Source: Triglochin maritima (lineage: Eukaryota; Streptophyta; Magnoliopsida; Alismatales; Juncaginaceae). From it: DNA of 64,000 bases. The translations under genes and the position numbers were made by a program. Positions 45,421-57,630 of the stretch are shown here, one piece after another (positions within the stretch are counted from its first letter, which is position 1; the number at the start of each line of letters is the position of its first letter). The stretch is taken from contig OY821772.1 in NCBI GenBank assembly GCA_963682175.1, positions 17,848,743 through 17,912,742 of the forward strand, in the 5' to 3' direction. The notes beneath the pieces are model-generated. The model did not search any database, was not told where the DNA came from, and worked only from the letters and a program-made list of their open reading frames with translations.

Positions 45421-48175
45421 TAACAGATTTAATGGATATTTACTATATTTCACTTTGATAATTAGATTGTGAAATATGTTTGCGCAATTGATTTCAAATA
45501 ATATGCTGGGAGTAACCCAAATTGTGGTAACTTTTGCAAAATATGAATATGTTACCCCAAAAGATATTACTTGTGGACAATTTAAAGATGTCTCATAATT
45601 ATATTGATGTCATAGCGATATGAGAATGTAAGAATCAATAACTGATTCACCAACTTACATAAAGTTGTAACGACTCCACGTAATGACACCTAGATTTGTG
45701 ATAATGATTGAAGTGTATTGGACATGTAGGAAATATCACTGATATAAATCTTTGTCGCATGACTAGAAATTTGTAGATCCTTGAATGTCATATAAATATT
45801 TTAGAAAAACATTTATTGTGAACATGATAAGGAACTTCAAGTCCTATAAAAATTGAATCTTTGTCGATATACAATAGATGTCTTTTGTTAATGTGCTTTC
45901 AAGATGAGTATTTAGTAGAATATTTTTCTTCAATATTCCCTTTCTACAATTGAATCATTGTACCAATTCTCTTCTAGAGAATGTTCGAACTTCAGGTCAA
46001 AAAATAATTGGTTTATCTCTAGTCACTTATTTAAAAATCCGTCATTTAAACATTTCACAGTTTTTCAAAAACTCTATTGGAGGCTCTATGCATATAATAA
46101 ATAATAGTAAATTTTGTTATTGGGTAAAACATATGGACGACTAAGATCAACTTCGTATCATTCTTCAGGATGACTTTGATTGAAGAGGTTTATGCACATT
46201 CTTGCTTGTTTCTTCATATAGTGATCTTTGTATAGTGCATCTTTTGATTCTTGTTTATTATATAATATACTTTGTCATCTTTGTCCTTCAGGGACTCTCA
46301 TATAAGTACCAATATTAATTGACTTATAAAACATTGAAGTCACAACATATCTTATATGCATATCATATTGATCATGAAACAGAACATATTATTAATATCA
46401 TGAGAGAATGAGTAACATCACGTTGGATGTTGGGTCCTGCGAATACCTTTATATTACTTCTTGCTTTATAATGTATCACATTGTTATTGTGATTTCTATT
46501 TGTATCATTCAGGGATATAATTTCAGAAATCAGGACTACAAGTCCAAATAATATATTTATTCAACGAGTTTATTCTATATTGTTCGCCTTCTTTTGTTTA
46601 TACCAAATACGAATGCTTCTGACATTCTTATAATATCATAGGTTTTGGATCCACTTTTTCTCCTTATATAGAATTCTATTAAGAAGGTGAATGAATTGTC
46701 GACATTAATTTTAATAATTATTTATTATCTCTCGTATCAACATATATATATGATTGCAAGTTTTACATCAATAATAATCAAATGTTCATCGTTTCCCAAA
46801 ATTTTAGAATTTGACCATTCTGTATCCCCGTAATTTCATTAATCTTTTATTTAGCAGGTGCATTTATTTTACGGGTTTATATTCTTCAGGAATAACCTCT
46901 TCAGGAGGTGCAATGAGAGTGACTAACTTTTATTTCATTTCCACAAATAATATATGTTATGGTCCACGCTTCTGGTGTTGGTTGAGCTCAAATATATTTG
47001 ATCATATATGTAGATATCTCCACTTTATATTATATGGTTTATGTCTAGTAATATAAGGCTTAGTCGCTCTTTTTTGATCAATAAAAATGTACGACAATTA
47101 CTTGCTAGATATTGCAAGATAATGATTTTATGAACTTCAGGTTCAACTATACTTGTACGTATATTCTCTTATGAACTTCAGGTTCAATATAGTGCATTTT
47201 TTGATATTCTTTAAGCTTCTAGCTTCCCCTAATGCTAGAAAATGTATATCCTATATATATGATTATTGGATTGGACAATAAAACTTAGCCCTTCAGGAGA
47301 TTTAAATTGCAGGAGAGAAATAATTTATTCATTATTGTACAAGTAAAGTAGGGGAAGATTCATAACATGATGTATATCAACCATAAAAATTAATGAATAA
47401 TATTATCAAGTATATATGCACATTAATGTAACATGTATAAATTTTAAGATCCCGTAATGATCAATATTGAGAGATATTTTAAAATAGAGGGACTCTCATT
47501 TTATTGTGCAAATCGGTCGACAAATTTGACCTTATTTTGCTCGTGATAGAAGTCAAAAAAATTATCTACAACTTTATAAAAATAATACCAATGTTGACAT
47601 CCAAATTAATATAAGAGATGATTTTATTTAGGCACTTCTGGGCATGTTTCGTCTCTTTGATATCATCTTTATTTCATACTTCTTATGTGCACAAATTTTA
47701 GAACACTGCTTATGCTATTGTTTTCACGATACTTCGTAATGTGTGCTTCCGACACACCAAAAACTAAACAAGAAAGGTATCGTGATTTTCCAACAACTCT
47801 CAGGACCTTCAATCATCGGTGATGCATAACCCAAAAAAGTATTGGGTCATTAATTTGTATCAATAATCTTTCTTCTTCTTTTACTACTAATTTCTATATA
47901 TCTATGAACTTCTAGTCATAGGGTTTGATTTAGAGATCGACGTGCACTTTTACTCAATTAGCTATTTGCACGTCGTTTAGATGGTCATACGAATCCTTCA
48001 GGGATTATCATAAAATTTCATAACCCTCTTTAAATGAATAATCTCTAAATCTTGGTGTATTAGCATTTTATGAATATTAAGATATAAGCTATCAGGGCAA
48101 ATGCATATCATTTTCAATAATATTGATCACTTGTAACATGGTGATTCAAATTCCACAATAATGTAGCACATTGTA
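45421..48175. other. AT-rich non-coding stretch with scattered CTTCAGG words
   Basis: No frame longer than about 80 codons and no domain. The heptamer CTTCAGG occurs at 46163, 46286, 46884, 46899 (TCTTCAGG), 47135, 47176, 47291 and 47996, mostly followed by G or A and an AT-rich run. It may be the non-coding part of an old copia element; not shown. Confidence 0.4.
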
Positions 48176-49708
48176 TGATTGACATCATTTCATGCTTAAT
48201 TTGTATCTTATATCCATTATCTTACACCTAAGCAATGCTACGTGACGAGTTTTATGTTTGAATTTCAGAAATAAAGAGGTTTGATGAGAAGAGGCGTGAA
48301 AGGACCTAAAAGATAGGAAAAAGGACTGAATTGTGAGACCTGGGGACAAAGATGCAAGGGAGAAGGACCTGAACGTAAGACCGAAGGACCAAAGAGCAAA
48401 ACAGAAAACTCCACACTATCATGGGGAGTATTTTGGCAATTCTATTCGGGTCGGAGCTCCAACAAGCAAAGTAGATGCATCCAAGACCAACAAATATATC
48501 AAGAAAAGCCCAGAATGAAAACCAGTTGGATCTGGATCCTATAGACCACCAATTGGCGGTACAGATCTCTCCTGATCCGCAAAGATATCTCGTGCACATG
48601 TATTAGTGTTTGTTTAGGCTATTTTTGGTATTTGTTTAGTCCCATACCGGGGGATTGTTCCGGATTACCTTTTTCTATGGCTATAAATAGAACTCTCCCT
48701 CCTCGCATGTACCCCATCTCCTCTCTTTGTGGCCATCTTCTTTACTAAGAGTGAAGCCTTGAAGCAAAACTCTGGTGGAGAAATAGGCTACTTGTAATTG
48801 AGTGATTAATAAATAGATGTTTTCCTTTAGATGTGTTGTTTCTCTCTTAGTTTAGTTTCCTTTCATATGCTTGTTTTGTTTTATGTCATTTTTGTTTCTT
48901 TAATATTTCTTGTTTGCTTAGTTTAATCTCACTTCAATAAGATGTTTCATCTTAATGTAGGCTGTAGTGTAATGATTAGTGAGTAGTTCTATCCCTATTT
49001 GGGGGTGGAGAAATATGTGATATGATCATGTAGTGTATTAGGTGTGTATTATCTTAATCCCTTGTGCCTTATATGATTTCCATAACCATCTAATGGGAAT
49101 TCACTCTTATCTTTGATATGCTAATGCTCTTGAATGAAGCTTAGCTTATGCTTAGATTAGTGAACCTATTTTATGGGGTATGATAAGGTGAGAATATGGA
49201 TGGAATTAATATTGGAAACACAATTTATAGTGTATGTACTCTTGTTGCCTTGACCTTGGTTAATGTCTTGTATGTTTAATGATAATGTGTTATCTTAATT
49301 CATGTGGAAGCATAGTAGGGTCTAGTCTTTATACATGAGTTCATTTAGCTTCATTCCAATTATTGTCTTGTATGTTTTAATGATATGATGCCATCTTATT
49401 TCATGTGGAGGCAAAGTTGGATTTAGTTTTATGATTTCATGCACAACATGTTGTGAGGAGCATAATTGAACACACATCTTTATATTCACATTATTTCTCT
49501 ACCCCTTACGGGGTTTAATTTTATTGCTTCTCTTCCATTTCCTTTTTGCATTTTAGTGTGGTTTAGTGTAACGAACCTTTTTCTCCTTTCTTTCCCACTC
49601 GCCTTCGCACAAACCAAAAGTCGACACACCTCCCTGTGGATCGACCCGTATTTGCCACCGCTTCAACACGGTAGTGCACTTGCGGTTTAATATAAAACGA
49701 ATCAATCA
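48176..49708 (+). repeat. B1 5' LTR (1533 bp)
   Basis: Starts TGATTGACATC, ends ACGAATCAATCA. A palindrome-type motif (GACCACCAATTGGCGGT) lies at 48544-48560 and TATAAATAG at 48682-48690. The U5 end has CGACCCGTATTTGCCAC (49642-49658) and GTGCACTTGCGGT, as in element A. Confidence 0.93.
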
Positions 49709-50784
49709 AGTTTTTGGCGCTGTTGCCGGGGAGGTGCTCTGTCCAGACTTTGGTTTGGACGATTGAGTGGTTTTAATTTTTCGTTTTTAGTTTTGATTTG
49801 TTTCAGGGATCCTGAGGATCAAGGGGAAGCGACTGGAGGAACTTGAGAGCAAAACACTCAACAATGACCGCCAATCAGCGGTCTGGGACCACCAATTGGC
49901 GGACTGGTGAGCTTAGCTTTCTCTCAATTTTGTTCTGGTTGTTGTTTATTTCATTGTAGTTATCTGGGAGCACCATCTTGCATGCTGTGACTTATAGTTT
50001 GCTCCCATATTAAAAATCAATCCCCTTTAATCAACTTGGACCATAAAACTCAAAGCAAAAGATTAGACTTCTTGCCATCTAGGTCATGCATCATTTGTAG
50101 ACCTTGCATGCATTTGTTTTTTCTTTGCTTTACATTTTGTTGTTGATTGCTGGCGTGAGGTATGTGCACCCAAATCTCTCATTCATGCATCTTTCGATCA
50201 TGCATTAGTTAGTAAGGTGCATCGGGACAAGAGTGAGTTGAGCATTTGATTGGAGTGATTGATTGCTAGATTTAAGATCAAAACGCTACAAAGGAGGGGC
50301 TGTCCTATAAAAGATAAGGTGGGAGATTTCATCACCCTTTCCTTTGCCCCAAAAATCACTCTTAATCAAGCCTTAATCTAAAAGCAAGTAGACATTGGCC
50401 CTAGGATTTCGGACGCACTAGGAGAGTAATCTAGTTGAGACCGTCATGGCTTGATCGACGTGGCCTACCTTGTCGATAGTAGGAGGTACTGGATCTCCAA
50501 ATCTGGTATCACTTGCCGGGCATTGTGGTCTTCGTTGTAGGGAGGTGAGGCGTGTCGAGGCTAGTGACCTCGAAGTTAGACGTCGTCTAACCTAAGGACC
50601 CATAGCCTTAAGTTGATTGAGCTGTGCTTGCTAGTTAGGCTTCTACCTGATCCCATTACCCACGCTAGATCTAGGATTCTTCCCTCCTCGTCTGAGTCAT
50701 CTCCTCATATATTTTCTACGAGTAGTCTCCTCCTCTTAGTACATCTTCTGTTGTGTGTTATTTTAGAGTCGAGTTGAGCATTTT
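49709..50784 (+). promoter_or_regulatory. B1 PBS and leader with twin palindromes
   Basis: TGGCGCTGTTGCCGGGGA (from about 49715) is the PBS, one base different from that of element A. Dyads GACCGCCAATCAGCGGTC (49866-49883) and GACCACCAATTGGCGGAC (49887-49904) follow some 150 bp after it. The block CATCACCC...AGACATTGGCCC (50320-50400) is shared with the leader of element A. Confidence 0.75.
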
Positions 50785-52520
50785 ATGCGAGGTTGGGCTC
50801 GTTCTGGTGAGAGCGCTCGACTTGAGAGAGTGCATTTTTCTGAGATGGACGGTCTTGGTGATCGACCATCTCCGCCTCATGCTCCTTTGGAGCGTGAGGC
50901 CGAGTCTTCTCGTGGTGATGGGGGAGACCAGGTTCCATACGTGGATTACCTCGGTCCGCTCCCACCACCATGTAGACCTGCTTCTCCTCCTCCTCTGACT
51001 CGAGAAGAAGAGGGCTTCAGTCAGGATCGATTTCTTGGTGTACCACCACCTTTAGCTCGACAGGATAGACCGATGACTTTGTGGGAGCGCACCCATCCTG
51101 TTCGGGCCGCGCAACCTTCTTGCATAGTTCTCCCCCAGCTCGCGGGAACAACTATGAGCTGAAACCTCAATATGTGAGCATGCTTCCTTCCTTCACTGCC
51201 AATAAGGAGGATCCATATATTTTTATACGCGAATTCGAGGAAGTATGCTCCATGTTCAAGCTTCAACAACTTGATGAGGATTCAGTCCGGTTGAGGATGA
51301 TTTCTTTTGTGTTGAAGGATAACGCGAAGAAATGGATGTACAGCCTCCCAGCGAGCTCTATTCGGTCTTGGGATGACTTTGTGACAGTATTTCTGAAGAG
51401 ATTTTTCCCTCAAAGGAAAAGTCAACAAATACGGCACCAGATACATCAAATGTATCAGACTGAGACCGAATCTTTTCATGGTTTCTTTGAGAGGTTCAAT
51501 GACCTTCTCCAGCAGTGCCCTCATCATGGAATTGAGCTTTGGCAGCTGTGCCAGAAATTTTATGAGGGCCTCAACTACAACACCTGCACATTGTTGGAGT
51601 CAATGTGTCAATGTGATTTCCAAATGAAACCCATCGATGTGGCATGAGACACTTTTGAATTAATGGCTGAACGTATCTTTGAGTGGGACACCATGAGAGA
51701 GCCACCAGCCGCCAAGTCTTCTGGTCGAGCTGGATCATATCAAGTTGAGTCAACTATGACGTCTGAGGCAAAAATGACTGCTCTCATGCGTAGGATTGAG
51801 AGTTTAGAGTTAGACTGAGCTCCTGTAGCTCAGGTCACTACTCCCGGATGTGGTAGGTGTGGACTTACGGGCCATGATGACGTGGAATGCACTTTACGTT
51901 CCAAGGGATACTGAGCATGCAAATGCAATGTATCAACAGAGGCCCCGTATTGACCCATACAGTCATTCCTACAACCCGGGATGACGTAACCATCCTAACT
52001 TCTCTTGGGGGCCTAGTTGGGGTAACGGTCAGAGCTCGCACGCTCAACCTCAACCTCCGCCTTATCAACCTCCACGCCTATCGGAGACCTACCAACCTCC
52101 ACATCAAAGCTCTCAGCACCATAATTACCAACCTGCTCAGGCCTCATCGTCGGGTTATTCTAACCAAACTCCACTACCCAAACAGGTTGACTCGAAGGAC
52201 CCCACTCTCGAACAAACCCTTCACGCGTTCATACAGAGCACACAATCCATGTTTGCGGCCAGCAACAATTCGGTCAAAACATTGGAAATGCAAGTTAGCC
52301 AGTTGGCTCATCAGCTCCATGACCGCGAGAAGGGCCAGTTATCGAGTCAACCTGAGGCGAATCCTCGGGTACCCATTCTCAAGGAAGGCCACTAGTACCT
52401 CATGCTACCTCTGAACCGACCCACCATATTAATGTGATTCATACATTGAGGTATGGTATGGAGGTGGATAACCACATTGGGGTGCCTTCCTTGCAAGCAC
52501 CATCTCTTGGTGTCACCAGA
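50785..52520 (+). pseudogene. B1 gag, first part, degraded
   Basis: A Gag homologous to that of element A. The N-terminal part (50785 to about 51140) is Pro-rich. A frameshift near 51140 leads to the capsid domain (51150-51645; YELKPQYVSMLPSF, EDPYIFIREFEEVCSM, KKWMYSLPASSIRSWDDF, CPHHGIELWQLCQKFYEGL). In-frame TGA codons are at about 51645, 51818 and within the YNPG-RNHPNFSW motif (near 51982). The zinc knuckle CGRCGLTGHDDVEC is at about 51850-51891. More frame changes follow near 51907 and 52392. B2 cuts the frame at 52520. Confidence 0.88.
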
Positions 52521-54051
52521 TGATTGATCTCGTTTTATATTTAACAGCAAGTGCACGGCCGCGTTGAAGCGGTGGCAAATACGGGTCGTCCACAGTGAGG
52601 TGTGTCGACACTTGGTTTGTGCGAAGGCAAGAGGTAAAGAAAGGGAAGAAAGGTTGGTTACACTAAACTACACTAAGACGCAAATGGAAATGGAAAAGAA
52701 GCAAGAAAACTAAACCCCAAAGGGGGTAGAGAAATAATGTGAACATAAAGAAGTGTATGTGTGTTCATTAAGCTCCTCACAACATGTAGTGCATGAAATC
52801 ATAAAACTACATCCAACTTTGCCCCCACATGAATTAAGATAAGACTACATCATTAAAACATACAAGACAATAATTGGAATGAAGCTACATGAACTCAAGT
52901 ATAAAGACTATACCCTACTATGCCTCCACATGAATTAAGATTTCACTACATCATTAAAACATATAAGACATTAGGTAAAGGCAACAAGAGCACATACACT
53001 ACAAATTGTGTTTCCAATATTAACTTCATCCATATCCTAACCTTATCATTCCACATAAAATAGGTCCACTAATCAAAGCATAAGCTAAGCTTCATTCAAG
53101 AGCATTAGCATATCAACGATAAGAGTGAAAACCCATTAGATGGTTATGGAAATCATATAAAGCTCAAGGGATAAAGATAACACACACTTAATACACTACA
53201 TGATTATATCACATATTTCTCCACCCCCCAAATAGGGATGGAACTACTCACTACTCATTACACTAACTATATTAGCAAAACAAAGCATAATACTGAAATG
53301 AAAGTTAACTAAGAAGGCAAGAAGCATTAAAGAAACAAAAAAGGAAAGGAAAGACTAAACAAACATGCACAAATTAAAAGACAAGATTTAAAGAAACTAG
53401 AAGAATTATTTTATTAACAAATGACTCACATTGAAGGTAGCATTCTTCTCCCCCTTGAGTTTTTGCTTCAAGGCTCACTCCTTAGTAGAGAGAATGGCAC
53501 CAAGCAATGGGTAATTACAATGGAAGGTGAAGAGTTCTACTTATAAGCATGGAAAAAGCTAATCGGGGACAATCCCCCGATGTGGGACTAAACCAATACC
53601 AAAAATAGCCTAAACGAACATTACTACAAGTTTTGGAGAAATTTCGACGGATCCTGAGCAATATGGACCGCCAATTAGCGGTCCAAAATCTTCGAATCGT
53701 GTTGGAATTTGTTGTGGGCTTTTCTTTCTGGTATTGTTGGTCTTTGATGCGGTTACTTGACTTGTTGGAGCTCCGACCAGACTCGAATTGGTAAACTACT
53801 CCCCATGATGGTGTGGAGTATTCTGTTTTGCTCTTAGGTCCTTCGGTCTTACGATCAGGTCATTCTCCCTTGCATCTTAGTCCCCAGGTCTCACAATTAA
53901 GTCCTTTTTCCTGCTTTTGGATCCTTTCATGGCTCTTCTCTTCAAACCTCTTTATTCCTGAAAACTAAACATAAAACTCGTCACGTAGCATTGCTTAGGT
54001 GTAATATAATGGATATAAGATACAAATATGAGCATGAAATGATGTCAATCA
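52521..54051 (-). repeat. B2 3' LTR (left side)
   Basis: TGATTGATCTCG... to ...GATGTCAATCA on the plus strand, 1531 bp. One palindrome, GGACCGC...GCGGTCC, at 53665-53684. Confidence 0.93.
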
Positions 54052-55073
54052 AATACCCCAACACCTAAGTTTTTGCTAGTCCCGAGCAAAACAAAGAAAG
54101 AGAAAAGCAAACGAGAAACAAAAAATCCTAACTCACTTTCGTAGGAATCACGGTTGCACTTAGCACGTGCAACAAGCCGTTAAACCTCCTTGTTGCCAAG
54201 GAGGAGGAGTGTTGTCTCCTGAGGGTTTTCAGCGGATATACCCACAAAATCCGAACAAGATGCATTATTCATTCTAGACACTCGACTCATTGGAAATATT
54301 TTGTCGATCAATGGACGCGGTAATCCTACGGGCCGACTCTATATAGGTAATCAGTCCACACCTCTACCCTAATGAACCATTCGTGCAAGTTAAATAAGGA
54401 ATTAAGTTAAATAAGTCACTGTACTAGATATCCTAATGCATCATGTTCAAGACAATTTTGGGAGCTTTCTTTTTACTTTGCCTCTCAACGGTTTTGCACA
54501 TGCTAAACACACGCAAAACCCACAAAACATTTTCTTTTGCAAACACATGAAGATTTTGAAAGAAATGTGGAAAATTTTAAAGCACTAGACAAGCAAAAGA
54601 AGACAAGTCACCCAAGGATCATGGCAAGCAGATATATCGATATTAAATGCAGCACACTAACATGACCCTAACAATGCAAACAAAAGAAAACAAAATCAAA
54701 AGAAAAGACTCGACTATGTACACACGTAAAACACCCCCCCACACCTACTTCATGCATTGTCCTCAATGAATGCGAGCAAGATACTACATGGAGCTATGCA
54801 TGAAAAAGAATAGATCTCACCAACGTGAAGTACAAAGGAAAGTGCAAGGTCATGTTGATGGACACAACCCGAATTCCCTCAAAACCTGAGAGATGCTAAA
54901 GAAAGGGTACAAACACGTAAAAGAAATGGAGCCCAAATACACAAGGGTTGGGACTCACAACAATCGATGCTCACTGAAGGAGTCTTTTATTGTACTTTTT
55001 TTATAACTATGTACAAACATAAGTTCCCATCTTCATTTGTCAAAAGACATCAAATGGGAACCTCAAGAGTGGG
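54052..55073 (-). other. B2 3' non-coding region with hairpin
   Basis: Next to the LTR is the complement of the final purine tract, then the conserved stem GTTGCAC (54153-54159) / GTGCAAC (54167-54173). A second purine tract complement ACACCCCCCCACACCTAC with TGCATTGTCCTCAA lies at about 54731-54772, matching those of A (13840-13865) and B1. No coding frame. Confidence 0.75.
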
Positions 55074-56540
55074 TCAATGCACTTGGAAAGGGAACATGAC
55101 ACCACACGGGGCCAGAATACGCATGCGTGGGCCCCCTTCACAAAGAGCACCAGATGAAATGAGAGGTTCATGAATTGGACGCAAAGGCGTCTCATTCAAA
55201 GGATCAAACTGAAAGAGCTTGAACCTCTCGAGAGTTTGGGAAATAAGGGGCAACGGAGGAAGAGTTTCTCCCGTTGCAGTACTGAAGTTATGATCGTCAA
55301 TCCAAACTCTCCAACCAACAGGCTGGTGTGTCGGAACGAGGTCAAGAACCTCGTTAGGCATGTCTGACACACCAGGCGAACAAAAAGTGGGTCTCATACC
55401 CAAGGTATCCTCCAAGGAACTCCTAATACCCTCATGAGCAATGTAGTTGTTTGATGTTCCATCATTTCCAAGATGATCAGGAACAATAGTGAGAGACAAA
55501 CTCTCACCAGGTTGTTTGAAATTGAGGGGACTAGGGAGCTCTTGCTCCACCAGAGGTGAATCCTTAGGAGGTACAACAATAAGATCATGTGGCTCAAGGG
55601 CCACGGGACAAGAAGATAAGGCACAATCCTGTGCCGACTCATAAAGAAGCTGGTCCATGTTATTCTCAATTGGGATCGAATCGTTCACCAAGTGATCGTG
55701 AATTGAAACCCCAAGTCCCTCAGACTGACTAGGAGTTTGACTTTGAAAGATTGTGCTTTGAATTTGTGTATGTGGTGGTGGTTCGATATCAAAAGATGAA
55801 TCCTCATGTTGACACGAAAAGTTACTCTCCTCACTTAATTGTTGCGTCAGTTGACTCACTTGAAGTGTCAGATTTTGTATGCGGTCAACGAGGAGGTCCA
55901 AGTCAGATCTTGGGAAATTTTGGGGTTGGGTGTTGATGGGCTGAGAATGAGTCCAATGATTTGAAATGGGGTGTTGGTAGAATTCTGGGTATTCAGGAGG
56001 AGGAAACTGGGGTGGAAATGATGTATAAGAATTTGAATAAGAATTGTCTTCCCACGAATCCATCCCTCTTGGGCTGTACGCGGATGCGTAATGGTCATAA
56101 TGAGCATTTTGGGAAAATGTGTGCTCATACTCAGGCTCAGGGGCAACATAAGGACATTCCCCGATAACATGACCACTCAACCCACAACACTCACACGGTG
56201 TGGCTACTGGAGCCACCGGTGCACCTATGTCATCTGCCGCACGCATGAAAGAGGTCAAAGTTTCTTGCAATGTCTCAGTTTGATGACCAGTGTATGATCC
56301 GATGAAACTAGATTGTGGTCTAGCAGTCGGTCCCTCTCTCATGTTACCCCAATATGAAGATTGCTCAGTCACACAATTGCGATCATCCCAACCATACGGG
56401 GTGTTAGTCTGAGCCACCCCAGGTTGCATGGGTCCGGAATACCAGGGAGAATCGTCCTGGTCCCAACAATGATATGGATGGTCGCCCATGTAACCATCCA
56501 TCTCAAGAAAAACTCTCGAGTCGACCACTCTCACCACCAC
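55074..56540 (-). CDS. B2 zinc-knuckle protein lacking Gag capsid (488 aa)
   Basis: An uninterrupted frame. A CCHC knuckle CECCGLSGHVIGEC is near residues 118-131, after which come Tyr/Ser/Pro-rich linkers and a short coiled-coil-like stretch (DLLVDRIQNLTLQVSQLTQQ). The C-terminal half (ALEPHDL..., LNFKQPG, EGIRSSLEDTL, final MFPFQV) resembles the separate B1 frame at 60122-60637. The capsid domain and the protease seen in A and B1 are absent, so it looks like a gag-derived frame with the middle removed. Nucleic-acid binding is the only function the sequence suggests. The ATG at 56540 is the first of the frame. Confidence 0.75.
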   Translation of the reverse strand: MVVRVVDSRVFLEMDGYMGDHPYHCWDQDDSPWYSGPMQPGVAQTNTPYGWDDRNCVTEQSSYWGNMREGPTARPQSSFIGSYTGHQTETLQETLTSFMRAADDIGAPVAPVATPCECCGLSGHVIGECPYVAPEPEYEHTFSQNAHYDHYASAYSPRGMDSWEDNSYSNSYTSFPPQFPPPEYPEFYQHPISNHWTHSQPINTQPQNFPRSDLDLLVDRIQNLTLQVSQLTQQLSEESNFSCQHEDSSFDIEPPPHTQIQSTIFQSQTPSQSEGLGVSIHDHLVNDSIPIENNMDQLLYESAQDCALSSCPVALEPHDLIVVPPKDSPLVEQELPSPLNFKQPGESLSLTIVPDHLGNDGTSNNYIAHEGIRSSLEDTLGMRPTFCSPGVSDMPNEVLDLVPTHQPVGWRVWIDDHNFSTATGETLPPLPLISQTLERFKLFQFDPLNETPLRPIHEPLISSGALCEGGPRMRILAPCGVMFPFQVH

Positions 56541-57630
56541 GAGGCTAAGCTCGCAAAAAGTGCTCGACTCGACCCTAAAACGCTACTAGAGAGTGTAAAG
56601 GGGAGGAGACTAAAACGTAGAAGTAGGTGAGAAGAAGATGACTCAGAGGAGAAGGGAAGAATCCCTAAAGCTAGCGTGGGTAACGGGATCAGGAAGAAGC
56701 CTAACTAGCAAGCACGACTCAAACAATGTAAGGCAATGGGTCCTTAGGCTAGACGACGCCTAACTTTGAGGTCAGTAGCCTCGACACGTCCCACCTCCCT
56801 ACAACGAGGACCACAATGCCCAGCAAGTGATACCAGATCAGGAGATCCAGTACCTCCTACTATCGACAAGGTAGGCAACGCCGATCAGGTCATGACGGTC
56901 TCAACTAGATTACTCTCCTAGTGCGCCCGCAATCCTAGGGCAAATGTCTACTTGCTTTTAGTTAAGGCTTTATTAAGAGTGATTTTTGGGGCCAAGGGAA
57001 GGGTGATGAAATCCCCCACCTTATCTTTTATGGGACAGCCCCTCCTTAGTAGCGATTTAATCCTAGATCTAGCAATCAATCGTTCCAATCAAACGCTCTC
57101 TCACTCTTGTCCCGATGCACCTTACTAACTAATACATGATCGAAACATGCATGAATGAGAGATTTGGGTGCACGTACCTCACGCCAGCAATCAACAACAA
57201 AATGTAAAGAAAAGAAAAGACAAATGCATGCAAGGTCTACACATGATGCATGACCCAGATGGCAAGGAGTTTAATCTTTTGCTTTGAGTTTTATGGTCCA
57301 AGTTGATTAAAGGGGATTGAAGTTAAATCTGGGAGCAAACTAGAAGTTCCAGCATGCAAAATTGTGCTCCCAGATAACTAAAATGAACAACATAACAACT
57401 GGAACAAATTTGAGAGCAATTGAGGCTCACCAGGCCGCCAATTGGCGGTCCCAGACCGCTGATTGGCGGTCACTTTGGGGTCTTTTGCTCTCCCATTTCT
57501 ACAGTCGCTTTCCCTTGATCCTCAGGTTCCCTGCAACTAAGAAAAACTGAAAACAAAAAATTAAAAACCCATCGAATCGTCCAAACCAACGTCTGGACAG
57601 AGCACCTCCTCGACAACGGCGCCAAAAACT
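56541..57630 (-). promoter_or_regulatory. B2 leader and PBS
   Basis: The PBS complement (CGACAACGGCGCCA, near 57611-57624) adjoins the 5' LTR. Palindromes GGCCGCCAATTGGCGGTC (57433-57450) and GACCGCTGATTGGCGGTC (57454-57471) lie in the leader. The rest is a leader homologous to 49730-50780 of B1. Confidence 0.75.

Noticed and set aside
55868..56630. Plus- and minus-strand frames overlapping the B2 ORF
   Set aside because: Shorter, without the zinc knuckle, and in conflict with the 488-aa frame.
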